64,000 bases of DNA from Desulfovibrio sp. ZJ369 (lineage in GTDB: Bacteria; Desulfobacterota; Desulfovibrionia; Desulfovibrionales; Desulfovibrionaceae): NCBI RefSeq assembly GCF_011039085.1, contig NZ_JAAKEI010000011.1, positions 17,935 through 81,934 of the forward strand, in the 5' to 3' direction. A program made the translations under genes and the position numbers. The notes under the pieces were generated by a model that saw only the letters and a program-made list of their open reading frames with translations, was not told the origin of the DNA and did no database searches. Shown in pieces: positions 35,347 through 44,392 of the stretch. Each line of letters begins with the position of its first letter. Within the stretch, counting starts at the first letter, position 1.

Positions 35347-38300
35347 ATGGATTTCGACAACGTCCCTGTAACCCTCTTTGAAGTGAGTTGGGAAGTTTGC
35401 AACAAGGTCGGGGGCATCTACACCGTGGTCAGCAGCAAGGCCCTGCAGGCCGTGGAGACCTTCGGCGAGGATTATTTTCTCCTGGGCCCGGCCCTGCAAC
35501 AGAACGCGGACTTTGAAGAAACCGACGAGCATATCTGGGACTCCCTGCGGCTTGTTCTGAACAGCCGGGATCTCAAATGCCGCCTGGGCCGCTGGAACAT
35601 ACCGGGCAGGCCCAAAGCCATTCTGGTGGACTTTTCCAAACGCTACGCCACCAACCAACTGCTCTACGATCTCTGGAAAAATTACGGCGTGGATTCGCTT
35701 TCCGGCGGCTGGGACTATACTGAGCCGGTGATGTTCGCCACGGCCTGCGGCGAAGTGATCGCCGCGATACATGAAAGTCTGGTGCATCCCCTGGGCGGCC
35801 GCTCGGTGGGGCTTTTTCACGAATGGATGTGCGGCGCCGGGCTGCTGACCGTGAAAAAAATGGCGCCGGAAGTGGGCACGGTCTTTACCACCCACGCCAC
35901 CATCCTCGGCCGCTCCCTGGCCGGCGCCGGACGCGATATTTACAGCAACCTGCGCGGCATCAACCCGGCCAATGAGGCCGCGGCCGCAAACATCACGGCC
36001 AAATGGTCCATGGAAAGCGCCTCGGCCCGCGAGGCAGACGCTTTCACCACCGTGAGCCCGATCACCAGCGAGGAATCCACGGTGCTTCTGGGCCGCCAGC
36101 CCGACGTGATCACGGTTAACGGCCTGGACATGGCCGTGATTCCCGATTTTTCGGAAGATCGCCGCGAACCCCTGGCAAACCGCGCCAAAATCCTGGAGGC
36201 GGCCGGCCGCTTCCTGCGCTGCAAAATGCCGGAAAACACCCGCATTTTCGCCATTTCCGGGCGCTACGAGATGCACAACAAGGGCGTCGACGTCTTTTTG
36301 GAAGCCCTGGCCCGCGCGGATCAAAACCTGGCGGGCACGGAAACCTCGATCCTGGTGCTCTGCCTGGTCATGGGCGGCCACACCGGCGTGAACCCGGCCG
36401 CGGTTTCCGGCGATCCCGCGGCCAACGACAACGGGCGGCCCTTCATCAGCACCCATTTCGTCTGGAACGCGCCGCAGGATCCGATCATCAACGCCTGCCG
36501 CCGTCTGGGTCTGGACAACAGTTGCGACAAGCACGTCAAGGTGATCTTTGTGCCGGCCATGCTGGACGGCAACGACGGTTTCCTGAACATGCCCTATGAA
36601 CAGGTCATCGCGGCCTGCGACATCGGCTTCTTCCCTTCCTGGTACGAGCCCTGGGGCTATACCCCGCAGGAATGCGCGGCCTGGTCCGTGCCGACCCTGA
36701 CCACGGATCTTTCGGGCTTCGGCATGTGGGCCCGCCAACTTACCCAGGAATGGACCGAGCCGCGGCCCGGCGTGCAGGTGATGCCCCGGCGCGGCAGCAA
36801 CTTTGATCAAACCGTGGCGGCCCTGCACGAGTATGTGCTTCAGGGCGCGGCCTGCCCGCCGGATGAGCTGGCCCTGTGGCGCAAAAACGCGCGCGCCGTG
36901 GCCGAGCAGACGTCCTGGAGCTACTTTTTCGACAACTATCTTCAGGCCTTCCGGCTGGCGCTGGAAAAGGCCGCGGAGCGCGGCAGCCATGAGCTGAACA
37001 GCCGCGAGTCCCTGAACCGGATTCTTACGGCCTCCTGTTCTGTGACGCCCTTTCTGCGGCCGATCATGGCCGTGGCCGAAGTGCCCAAGGCCCTTGCGCG
37101 CCTGCGCGAGCTGGCTGCAAACCTCTGGTGGTGCTGGCACGACAATGCCAAAGCCCTGTTCATGGCCATGAGCCCCCAGCTTTGGGACGAATGCCGCAAC
37201 CCCATCCGGATGATCGAAGAGGCTGCCCCGGAACGCCTCAATTACCTGATCTCCAATGAGGAATACATGCGGCTCTACAACGAGACGCTGGCCGAGTTCG
37301 ACGCCTATATGGCCGAGCCGCAACGCGCCCTGAGCGAAAACGTGACGCCCGATCATCCCATTGCCTATTTCTCCACCGAGTACGGGCTGCATGAGTCCAT
37401 TCCCATTTATTCCGGCGGGTTGGGCGTGCTTTCCGGGGATCATCTGAAATCCGCCTCGGATATGGGCGTGCCGCTGATCGGCATCGGCCTGCTCTACAAG
37501 AACGGCTATTTCAAACAGGAAATCGACCCCAACGGCCGTCAGATAGCCCAGTACCCCCTGAACAACTTCGGGCAACTGCCCGTCAGGCTGGTCTATGACG
37601 ACGCGGGCGCGCCCGTCTTTGTCCAACTGGAGCTGCCCGGGCGGATTCTTTTTGCCCGCGTCTGGAAAATGCAGGTGGGGCGCGTCACTCTCTACCTCAT
37701 GGACACGGACACCCGCCGCAATACCGAAGAAGACCGCCAGATTACCGACAAGCTGTATGAGGCCAACCGCGAAATACGGCTCTTGCAGGAAATGCTGCTG
37801 GGCATGGGCGGCATGCGCCTGATCCGCACCCTGGGCCTTGCCCCGCATGTCTACCATATGAATGAAGGCCATTCGGCCTTTATGGTCATTGAGCGCCTGC
37901 AGGAATGCATGAGCATGGGCATGAGCTATGACGAGGCCGCGGTACGGGTGCGCTCCAATACGGTGTTTACCACGCATACCCCGGTGCCTGCGGGCAACGA
38001 GGCCTTTTCGCTGGATCTCATGGGCCGCTATTTCGGCGGCATTGCCGCCAGTCTGGGCCTTTCCTGGCAGCAGTTCGTGCAGCTCGGCCAGATGGAGGGC
38101 GGCAACAGCCAGGCGTTTGAAATGACCGTTCTGGCCCTGCGCCTTTCGGGCAAGGCCAACGGCGTGAGCCGCCTGCACGGCGAGGTTTCGCGCCACATGT
38201 GGAACAAGCTCTGGAAAAGCCTGCCCCTGGCCGAGACGCCCATCGGCCATGTGACCAACGGCGTGCATACGCCCTCCTATGTGGGCATGCATATGCACGA

Positions 38301-39597
38301 GCTTCTCAATCAATACCTGGGCCCGGACTGGCTTTCGGCCCGGCCGGACTCCCCGGTCTGGGACAAGGTGGACGCCATCCCGGACGAGCAGTACTGGACG
38401 ACGCGCATGACCCAGAAAGAGGATCTTCTGGACTTTCTGCGCGCGCGCATTCCGGGCTTTGCGCAAAAATTCAAGCTCGCCAGAGCCCAGCAAGAGCGGA
38501 TGGAGAGCCTGCTCAAACCCAACACCCTGATTATCGGTTTTGCCCGGCGCTTTGCGCCCTACAAGCGGGCCACCCTGCTCTTTGCCGATCCCGACAGGCT
38601 GGCGCGGATTCTGAACACTCCCCAGCGTCCGGTCTGCCTCGTCTTTGCGGGCAAGGCGCACCCGGCCGACGAAGCGGGGATCAATCTGATCCAGGAAGTG
38701 CTGCGCATGAGCCAGGACGAGCGTTTTCTGGGCCGGATCTTCTTTATTGAAGATTACAGCCTGGCAGTCTCCCGGGTCATGTCCCAGGGCTGCGACGTCT
38801 GGCTGAACACCCCGCGCCGCCCGCATGAGGCATCGGGCACCAGCGGCATGAAGCTGACGGTCAACGGCGGCATCAATCTGAGCATATCCGACGGCTGGTG
38901 GTGCGAGGGCTATAACCGGCAAAACGGCTGGACCATCGGCCCGGTGGTCACCACCGAACTGCCCAGCGGCGAGCAGAACGACTACGCGGATGCCGAATCC
39001 CTCTATTCCCTGCTGGAGACAGCCGTGCTGCCGCTCTACTTCGACACTGACAGCGCCGGGCTGCCCGCCAGTTGGATCGCCATGTCCAAGCGCTCCCTGA
39101 AAAGCCTTACAGCCATGTACAGCAGCAACCGCATGCTCCATGACTATATCCAGCAGGCCTATCTGCCGAGCGCCAAACGCCGCGACCTCCTGGCCGAAAA
39201 CGACTGGGCGCTCTGCCGCGAGCTGGCGGCCTGGCTGAGCAACCTGCCGGTACGCTTCGGCACGGTGAAGATGGAAGAGATCATCATCAGCGGCGCGGAC
39301 GGCAACACCATGACCTGCGGCGAGCCGATCAGCGTGCGGGTGCACGCGCATCTGGGCGAGATGCAGCCCGAGGAAATCCTGGCTCAACTGGTCATCGGCC
39401 CGGCCCACGGCAACGGCAACTTCCGCCAACCGCCGGAAGTGTTGCGCCTGCGGCCCCGGCAGTCCGAGAACGGCATGGAATACTCCGTGACCTATATCCC
39501 CACGCACAGCGGGCATTACCGCTACGGCATCAGGCTTCTGCCCGTGCATAAGGGCCTGGGGACGCCCCTGGACACCGGCCTGGTGCTCTGGGGATAA
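35347..39597 (+). CDS. Fused glycogen synthase (GT3) - alpha-glucan phosphorylase (GT35)
   Basis: This 1416-residue protein joins two opposite activities. Residues 1 to about 570 form a eukaryote-type GT3 glycogen synthase, starting VTLFEVSWEVCNKVGGIYTV and containing FFPSWYEPWGYTPQECAAW; that type uses UDP-glucose. From about 580 a phosphorylase of the Thermotoga/DUF3417 type begins (LRELAANLWWCWHD), with STEYGLHESIPIYSGGLGVL and the PLP lysine near residue 1169 in ASGTSGMKLTVNGG. The C-terminal 150 residues fit a beta-rich domain. One chain could thus both build and degrade glycogen at the same site. AAGGAG precedes the ATG. The gene ends before a double hairpin. Confidence 0.93.
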   Translation: MDFDNVPVTLFEVSWEVCNKVGGIYTVVSSKALQAVETFGEDYFLLGPALQQNADFEETDEHIWDSLRLVLNSRDLKCRLGRWNIPGRPKAILVDFSKRYATNQLLYDLWKNYGVDSLSGGWDYTEPVMFATACGEVIAAIHESLVHPLGGRSVGLFHEWMCGAGLLTVKKMAPEVGTVFTTHATILGRSLAGAGRDIYSNLRGINPANEAAAANITAKWSMESASAREADAFTTVSPITSEESTVLLGRQPDVITVNGLDMAVIPDFSEDRREPLANRAKILEAAGRFLRCKMPENTRIFAISGRYEMHNKGVDVFLEALARADQNLAGTETSILVLCLVMGGHTGVNPAAVSGDPAANDNGRPFISTHFVWNAPQDPIINACRRLGLDNSCDKHVKVIFVPAMLDGNDGFLNMPYEQVIAACDIGFFPSWYEPWGYTPQECAAWSVPTLTTDLSGFGMWARQLTQEWTEPRPGVQVMPRRGSNFDQTVAALHEYVLQGAACPPDELALWRKNARAVAEQTSWSYFFDNYLQAFRLALEKAAERGSHELNSRESLNRILTASCSVTPFLRPIMAVAEVPKALARLRELAANLWWCWHDNAKALFMAMSPQLWDECRNPIRMIEEAAPERLNYLISNEEYMRLYNETLAEFDAYMAEPQRALSENVTPDHPIAYFSTEYGLHESIPIYSGGLGVLSGDHLKSASDMGVPLIGIGLLYKNGYFKQEIDPNGRQIAQYPLNNFGQLPVRLVYDDAGAPVFVQLELPGRILFARVWKMQVGRVTLYLMDTDTRRNTEEDRQITDKLYEANREIRLLQEMLLGMGGMRLIRTLGLAPHVYHMNEGHSAFMVIERLQECMSMGMSYDEAAVRVRSNTVFTTHTPVPAGNEAFSLDLMGRYFGGIAASLGLSWQQFVQLGQMEGGNSQAFEMTVLALRLSGKANGVSRLHGEVSRHMWNKLWKSLPLAETPIGHVTNGVHTPSYVGMHMHELLNQYLGPDWLSARPDSPVWDKVDAIPDEQYWTTRMTQKEDLLDFLRARIPGFAQKFKLARAQQERMESLLKPNTLIIGFARRFAPYKRATLLFADPDRLARILNTPQRPVCLVFAGKAHPADEAGINLIQEVLRMSQDERFLGRIFFIEDYSLAVSRVMSQGCDVWLNTPRRPHEASGTSGMKLTVNGGINLSISDGWWCEGYNRQNGWTIGPVVTTELPSGEQNDYADAESLYSLLETAVLPLYFDTDSAGLPASWIAMSKRSLKSLTAMYSSNRMLHDYIQQAYLPSAKRRDLLAENDWALCRELAAWLSNLPVRFGTVKMEEIIISGADGNTMTCGEPISVRVHAHLGEMQPEEILAQLVIGPAHGNGNFRQPPEVLRLRPRQSENGMEYSVTYIPTHSGHYRYGIRLLPVHKGLGTPLDTGLVLWG

Positions 39598-39640
39598 AAA
39601 CGCGCGGCTTGCCCTGCGCGTGCAGGGCAAGGCATGATTT

Positions 39641-39725
39641 AGAGCGTTTTGCTAATTTTATTAGCAAAACGCTCTAACTTATTTTTTTGATTGAAAATAT
39701 TCATTTTCAATCAAAAAAACGCTCT
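39641..39725. repeat. Tandem AGAGC/GCTCT palindromes between convergent genes
   Basis: A perfect palindrome at 39641-39675 (AGAGCGTTTTGCTAAT with its complement) is followed by a 16-bp perfect stem at 39683-39718 (TTTTTTGATTGAAAAT with its complement), ending AACGCTCT at 39725. The bases CTA at 39724-39726 form the stop of the minus-strand amidohydrolase. The T- and A-runs on either side could terminate transcription from both directions. Confidence 0.88.
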
Positions 39726-40932
39726 AATAGGTCAGGGCCTGCGGCAGCACGCAGAAGGTTGCCGGGGCGCCGGGCGTCAGGCGGCCGCCTGCGGCAAGGC
39801 CCAGAGCCGCCGCGCCGTTGACCGTCAAAAGCCGCACCAGGGCTTCCGGGGGCACGTCCAGGGTTTCGCGCAGATAGACGGCCTCCCGGCGCACATCCAG
39901 ATCGCTGTTGGAGGTCAGCCCGTCCGTGCCCAGACAGAGCAGGCCGCCGTTTTCCATCAACGCGCGCACCGGCGGCGTGCCCACGCCCAGATTGCGGTTG
40001 GAGCGCGGGCAAAGGCACAAGGCCGTGCCCCCTGCGGCCAGAGCTTCCACCTCCTGCGCGTCCAGCTGCACCCCGTGCACAGCCAACGCGCCCGGCCCCA
40101 GAAGGCCGAGCGAGGCCGCATAGGCCAGGGGCCGCATGCCCGGCGGCCGCCAGCCTTGCGGCAAGACCACATTTTCGTAGCAGTCGCGCAAGGGGCCGTC
40201 GCCCGTGGTCAGCAATTGCGTTTCTTCCGGCGATTCGGCCAAATGGAAGCTGAAAACCTTGCCGCGCGCCGCGCAGGCCTTTCGCGCCGCGCGCAGCACG
40301 TCTGGAGCCGTGGAATACAGGGCATGCCCGGCAGGCGCGCAGCGGGCCGCCAGAAAAGGCTGTGCAGCCAGGGCGGCGCGGCAGCGCGGCGGCCAGGGGC
40401 GCGCATCATCCACAAAGGGCGGCCCGAAGCCGAACCATTCGCAGAAATGGCTCACGTCCAGGCCCATCTCGCGGCAGGCTTTGTCCGCCAGGGCCAGACC
40501 GCGGGCCAGAGAGCCGGTCACATTGCCCGCATGCGCCGTGCCCGTGCCCGCCAGATCCGCGCAGGCGCTTGCCAGAGCCTCGGCCACCTCATTCTCTGAG
40601 GATGCGCCAAGCAGCGGGATGAGGCTCGCCAGCCAGGGCGTGAAGCCCTTGCCCCAGAGCGTGCGCCCGGCCAGGTGCGAGAGCTCCAGATGCAGATGCG
40701 CGTTGACGCAGCCCGGCGCCAGACAGACCGGCCCCACGTCGCGCACGCGCGCGCCAACGGGCAGACGGGCCTGCGCCCAGGGGCGCACGTCTTCCACCAG
40801 CCCGCCGCGCACCAGGATCACGGCGTTGTCGATCTTTTTCAGGGCCGCGAAAAGCTGCGCGCCTCTGGCCGGGCTTTCGCCGGCCAGGGTCAGCACGCTT
40901 TTGGCCCGGATGGCCAGAACCGGCGCAGTCAT
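39724..40932 (-). CDS. Amidohydrolase, possible aminodeoxyfutalosine deaminase (MqnX-like)
   Basis: This 402-residue metal-dependent hydrolase has the metal ligands in NAHLHLELSHL at about residues 77-87, a second histidine in FHLAESPEE and another in VHGVQL, and the aspartate in GTDGLTSN. The HLHLEL form of the first motif is seen in chlorohydrolase/cytosine-deaminase relatives, including MqnX. MqnX deaminates 6-amino-6-deoxyfutalosine in the menaquinone pathway of many anaerobes. The assignment to MqnX is likely but unproven; other guanine- or adenosine-deaminase-like roles are possible. The TAG stop lies inside the tandem palindrome. Confidence 0.75.
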   Translation of the reverse strand: MTAPVLAIRAKSVLTLAGESPARGAQLFAALKKIDNAVILVRGGLVEDVRPWAQARLPVGARVRDVGPVCLAPGCVNAHLHLELSHLAGRTLWGKGFTPWLASLIPLLGASSENEVAEALASACADLAGTGTAHAGNVTGSLARGLALADKACREMGLDVSHFCEWFGFGPPFVDDARPWPPRCRAALAAQPFLAARCAPAGHALYSTAPDVLRAARKACAARGKVFSFHLAESPEETQLLTTGDGPLRDCYENVVLPQGWRPPGMRPLAYAASLGLLGPGALAVHGVQLDAQEVEALAAGGTALCLCPRSNRNLGVGTPPVRALMENGGLLCLGTDGLTSNSDLDVRREAVYLRETLDVPPEALVRLLTVNGAAALGLAAGGRLTPGAPATFCVLPQALTY

Positions 40933-40953
40933 GGCTTGCCCCGCCCGCTGGTC

Positions 40954-41820
40954 TCAATAACTTCTGCGGGCAAACTGGCCGCCGGAGACGTAAAACGTAT
41001 TTTCCACGATGAAGAGCGCATGAGGATCAATGGCATAGACCAGATTTTCCAAACGCTTGAGAGCCACATTGTTGGTCACGGTGAGCAGAATTTCGCGATC
41101 CGAGCCGGAATAGGCCCCCTTGCCCCGCAGCATGGTGGCCCCGAAACGCTCGCTGACCAGAATGCCCTCGCCGATTTCCTCGCCGTGATCGGAAATGATC
41201 AGCACCAGCTTGCGCCGGTTGAACATGCCCAGCACATATTCCAGGGTATTGGCGGAAATGAACATCATGATCATGGAAGCCACGATCAGATCCAGCGAAA
41301 GGCGGAACGCGCCGATCATGAAAATCAGGGCGTTGACCCCGAAACTGAACTGGCCGATGGGGATGTTCCAGCGCTCTTTCAGGGCCACGGCAATAATGTC
41401 CGTGCCGCCGCCGCTGCCCAGGGTGCGCAGCATGATGCCCACGCCCGCGCCGTGCAGCACCCCGGCCACCACAGCGGCGTAAAGCTCGTTGTCCACGGGT
41501 ATCCGGAAGGTGATGAACATGCCGAACACAAAGGTGCAGACCGTGCCGTAGGCCGTATAGAGCAAAAAACGCCGCCCCACGAAAAACCAGCCCCATACGC
41601 AGATCGGCACGGAGAGCAGCAGATACCAGCTCAGGGGCGTGAGCAGATCCGTGCAGTACCAGATCAGCAGCGCCACGCCCAGAATGCCCCCGGCCAGAAA
41701 GTCGTGCGGCGCGGCCACGCTCTGAATGCAGACGGTCACCAGCAGCGCGCCCAGCGTGAGCCAGAGCAGATTCCACCAGACGGATTCGGCCAGCCGGCGA
41801 TTATAGGTATACAGCTTCAT
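40954..41820 (-). CDS. YitT family membrane protein
   Basis: This 288-residue protein has five or six N-terminal membrane helices of the YitT (DUF161) family, starting NLLWLTLGALLVTVCIQSVAAP and including the GGILGVALL and GSGGGTDIIA signatures. A cytoplasmic DUF2179 domain at the end (about residues 210-280) contains GVGGYSG-like GKGAYSGSDREIL and a YAIDPHALFIVENTF strand. The family is thought to be a transporter, but no substrate is known. It lies 21 bases upstream of the amidohydrolase on the same strand, so the two may be co-transcribed. Confidence 0.88.
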   Translation of the reverse strand: MKLYTYNRRLAESVWWNLLWLTLGALLVTVCIQSVAAPHDFLAGGILGVALLIWYCTDLLTPLSWYLLLSVPICVWGWFFVGRRFLLYTAYGTVCTFVFGMFITFRIPVDNELYAAVVAGVLHGAGVGIMLRTLGSGGGTDIIAVALKERWNIPIGQFSFGVNALIFMIGAFRLSLDLIVASMIMMFISANTLEYVLGMFNRRKLVLIISDHGEEIGEGILVSERFGATMLRGKGAYSGSDREILLTVTNNVALKRLENLVYAIDPHALFIVENTFYVSGGQFARRSY

Positions 41821-41960
41821 CTTCTCTCTTGTGCGCCCGCAAAAGGGCAGGCAGCTTTTCGGATCCGGTCCATGCCGCGGGCAGCAAAGCGGCGGGAAGG
41901 CGGATTGCCGCGCCCTGTGCCGTGAAGCCGCGCTTTTTGCGCGGGCCCCCTACGGGAACC

Positions 41961-42758
41961 CTACAGGATGCCCCAGAGCATTTTCATGGCCACGATGATC
42001 AGAAAAACGGCAAAAGCGCGCTTGAGTTTGGCCGTGGGCAGGGAGTGGGAAAGCCGGGCCCCCAGCGGGGCCGTGAGATAACTGGCCACGGCAATGCCCA
42101 ACAGGGCCCAGAGATGCACGAAACCCAGGGTGTACGCGGGCAGATCCGGCCGCCCCCAGCCGCCGATGATGTAACTCAGAGAGCCTGCCACGGCAATGGG
42201 AAAGCCGATGGCCGCCGAGGTGCCCACCGCTTCATGCAGGGGAACATTGCAAAAACTCATGAAAGGCACGGAGAGCGTGCCGCCGCCGATGCCCACAAAG
42301 CTCGAAATCAGGCCGATGCCCGTTCCCGCGGCGCTGGTGCCGGGAAAGCCGGGCATATTGCGGCTGGCCGGGGGCCGGTAGTTGGAAAGCATCTGAGCCG
42401 AAACCACCATCAGAAAGCAGATGAAGAATATCTTCAGAAAAAGCGTGGGCATGTGCGTGGCCACCAGGCCGCCCGCAAAGGTGCCCAGCAGGATGCCCGG
42501 CGTGATGTTGCGGAAAATGTCCCAGTGCACGGCCCCCCGCGCGTTGTGGGCGCGGGCGCTGGAAATGGAAGTGATCACGATGCTGGCCAGCGAGGTGCCC
42601 AGGGCCAGCTGCTGCACATACTGCGGCGGCACGCCCTGGGAAGGAAAGATGGCCACCAGCATGGGCACGATCACAATGCCGCCGCCCACGCCCAGAAGCC
42701 CGGCCAGCACGCCCGCCACCGCGCCACAGCAAAGATAGACCGCAAGAGAAAGTAGCAT
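41961..42758 (-). CDS. Sulfite exporter TauE/SafE (TSUP) family permease
   Basis: This 265-residue protein has about eight membrane helices and the duplicated TSUP pattern: GLLGVGGGIVIVPML in the first half and SSFVGIGGGTLSVPF in the second. Members move sulfite, sulfonates, sulfoacetate or other anions. The ATG at 42758 is chosen for AGGAGA 7-12 bases upstream; an in-frame start at 42818 would add a polar stretch. In a sulfur-metabolising organism a sulfite/sulfonate role is plausible, but the gene is not near the dehydrogenases, so the substrate is unknown. Confidence 0.88.
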   Translation of the reverse strand: MLLSLAVYLCCGAVAGVLAGLLGVGGGIVIVPMLVAIFPSQGVPPQYVQQLALGTSLASIVITSISSARAHNARGAVHWDIFRNITPGILLGTFAGGLVATHMPTLFLKIFFICFLMVVSAQMLSNYRPPASRNMPGFPGTSAAGTGIGLISSFVGIGGGTLSVPFMSFCNVPLHEAVGTSAAIGFPIAVAGSLSYIIGGWGRPDLPAYTLGFVHLWALLGIAVASYLTAPLGARLSHSLPTAKLKRAFAVFLIIVAMKMLWGIL

Positions 42759-42902
42759 GGATGTCTCCTGAAAATGTGAAAAAGGGGCCGGAACCTGTCC
42801 GCTTTTCATCGGAAGCATCCGGAAAAAACGCTCCGGGAATACGCGCTGTGCAGCCCGCGCCGGGTGATTTGCGACGCACCCGGCCAGACCGGCACAAAGC
42901 CT

Positions 42903-43020
42903 TCCGTTTCCTGGAAGTCATTGCAGGAATGACTTCTCCTGTCAGGCGAGAGCCTGACGCGGCGGCATAGCCGCCGGGAACGAGCCGAAAACCGCGTTTT
43001 TTGGCGAAGTGCCCCGCATA
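42903..43020. repeat. Degenerate hairpin cluster related to the 140-bp repeat
   Basis: Three perfect short hairpins follow each other: GAAGTCATT/AATGACTTC, GTCAGGC/GCCTGAC, and GGCGGC/GCCGCC. The end (GAAAACCGCGTTTTTTGGCG) resembles the reverse complement of the middle hairpin of the 140-bp repeat. I read it as a diverged copy. Confidence 0.5.
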
Positions 43021-43090
43021 CATCGTCCAGAGGGCGATTTGTAAGATAAGTTCTAGTCAAAGCCCTTCCCAGCGTCAACAGACTTTTTTC

Positions 43091-43119
43091 TTTACAAAGC
43101 TCCGCAGCGCGCCTAACAT
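43091..43119 (+). promoter_or_regulatory. Sigma-70-type promoter of pyrB
   Basis: TTTACA at 43091-43096 and TAACAT at 43114-43119 lie 17 bp apart. Transcription would start near 43126, only a base or two before the possible leader-peptide ATG at 43127, with T5 just downstream of the -10 box. Confidence 0.65.
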
Positions 43120-43126
43120 TTTTGGC

Positions 43127-43270
43127 ATGAAGCCGTTTGAAGCGCATCTGCCGAAAATTTCCGGGCCCAGACCGAAACATGCCGGAACGGCCGGATGCTT
43201 CGGCATTTCCGGGTCCGCGAGCTGTTTGTTTTTCATTTTCCCCGTTGACGCCAGCGGGGCTTTTTTTTAA
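43127..43270 (+). CDS. Possible 47-residue pyrB leader peptide
   Basis: An open frame from ATG 43127 runs through the T-rich tract (coding SCLFFIF) and the attenuator stem and stops with the TAA that begins at the last T of the T-run. Its last residues are DASGAFF. In E. coli pyrBI the leader peptide PyrL also runs through a U-rich tract and the terminator. No ribosome binding site is visible; with the predicted start it would be nearly leaderless. Existence as a translated peptide is uncertain. Confidence 0.35.
   Translation: MKPFEAHLPKISGPRPKHAGTAGCFGISGSASCLFFIFPVDASGAFF
43223..43268 (+). terminator. Attenuator upstream of pyrB
   Basis: An 8-bp stem (CCCCGTTG, 43240-43247, with CAGCGGGG, 43252-43259, one G·T pair) and a tetraloop lead into eight T. 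It lies 20 bases before the pyrB ATG. A T-rich pause tract (TGTTTGTTTTTCATTTTC) comes immediately before the stem. This is the arrangement expected for UTP-dependent attenuation. Confidence 0.7.
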
Positions 43271-43288
43271 CCGCGAGGGCCCGCGCCC

Positions 43289-44257
43289 ATGACTACCGAC
43301 AACCGCTATCACTGGCCTCACAAGGATCTGCTGGACGTCACCCAGTTGAGCAGGGAGGACGTGCTGCATGTGCTGGATCTGGCCGCCCGCTTCCGGGAAA
43401 TCAACCGCCGCCCCATCAAGAAGGTGCCCACGCTCAAGGGCAAGACCGTGGTGCTTTTTTTTGTGGAAAACAGCACCCGCACCAAAACTTCCTTTGACGT
43501 GGCGGGCAAGCGCCTGTCCGCCGATACCTATTCCCTTGCCAGAACCGGCTCCAGCCTGAACAAGGGCGAAAGCCTCAAGGACACGGCCCTGACCTTGCAG
43601 GCCATGGGGCCGGACGTGATCGTGATCCGCCACTCCAGCAGCGGCGCGGCGGCCTTTCTGGCCGATCTGCTGCCCTGCGGCATCGTCAACGGGGGCGACG
43701 GCTGGCACGCCCACCCCACCCAGGCCCTTCTGGACTGCTTCAGCCTGCGCGAGACCTGGGGCGACGACTTCGCCGGACGCAGCCTGTTGATTCTGGGCGA
43801 CATCGCGCACAGCCGGGTGGCCCGCTCCAATGTGCATCTGCTCAGCCTGCTTGGGGTCAAGGTCCGGCTCTGCGCGCCGCGCACCCTGCTGCCCGCGGGC
43901 GTGGAAACCTGGCCGGTGGAGGTCTTTTGCGATCTGCGCAGCGCCGTGCGCGACGTGGACGCGGTCATGTGCCTGCGCCTGCAACTGGAACGCCAGCAGG
44001 CCGGGCTCTTGCCGGATCTGGCCGAATACTCGCGCCGCTTCTGCCTGGGCCCGGCGCATCTGGCCCTGGCTCGGCCCGATGCCAAAGTGCTGCACCCCGG
44101 CCCCTTGAACCGGGGTCTGGAAATCTCCCCTGAAATAGCCGACGCGCCCGCCAGCCTGGTGCTCAACCAGGTGGCCGCGGGCGTGGCCACGCGCATGGCC
44201 GTGCTCTATCTGCTGGCCAGGCGCGACGCGGCAGGAGAGCAAGAGGGAAACTGCTGA
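43289..44257 (+). CDS. pyrB: Aspartate carbamoyltransferase catalytic subunit
   Basis: This 322-residue enzyme makes carbamoyl-aspartate in pyrimidine synthesis. The carbamoyl-phosphate loop STRTKTSF is at residues 62-69, and [16 protein letters not shown] and the HPGPLNRG motif are all intact. It follows a promoter, a T-rich leader and an attenuator, and pyrC is next 135 bases downstream. There is no regulatory chain gene (pyrI) next to it. The neighbouring pair pyrB-pyrC is a common arrangement for single-unit synthesis of dihydroorotate. Confidence 0.95.
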   Translation: MTTDNRYHWPHKDLLDVTQLSREDVLHVLDLAARFREINRRPIKKVPTLKGKTVVLFFVENSTRTKTSFDVAGKRLSADTYSLARTGSSLNKGESLKDTALTLQAMGPDVIVIRHSSSGAAAFLADLLPCGIVNGGDGWHAHPTQALLDCFSLRETWGDDFAGRSLLILGDIAHSRVARSNVHLLSLLGVKVRLCAPRTLLPAGVETWPVEVFCDLRSAVRDVDAVMCLRLQLERQQAGLLPDLAEYSRRFCLGPAHLALARPDAKVLHPGPLNRGLEISPEIADAPASLVLNQVAAGVATRMAVLYLLARRDAAGEQEGNC

Positions 44258-44392
44258 CCCGGCGGCAGGCCCGCAGGCGCGACGGTTGCGCCGCCCGGCG
44301 CGGCCACACGCCTGAATTGCGGGCGCGGTCGCCGCTCAAACAGTCTGGCAGCTCCCGCAGCGGGCTTTGTCAACATTCGGAGGAAACAAGGC

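Noticed and set aside
35224..39630. A 1468-codon open frame on the minus strand opposite the GT3-GT35 fusion
   Set aside because: The plus strand encodes recognisable catalytic domains in full. The antisense frame is open because of high GC at third positions and shows only low-complexity His/Gly/Gln-rich sequence.
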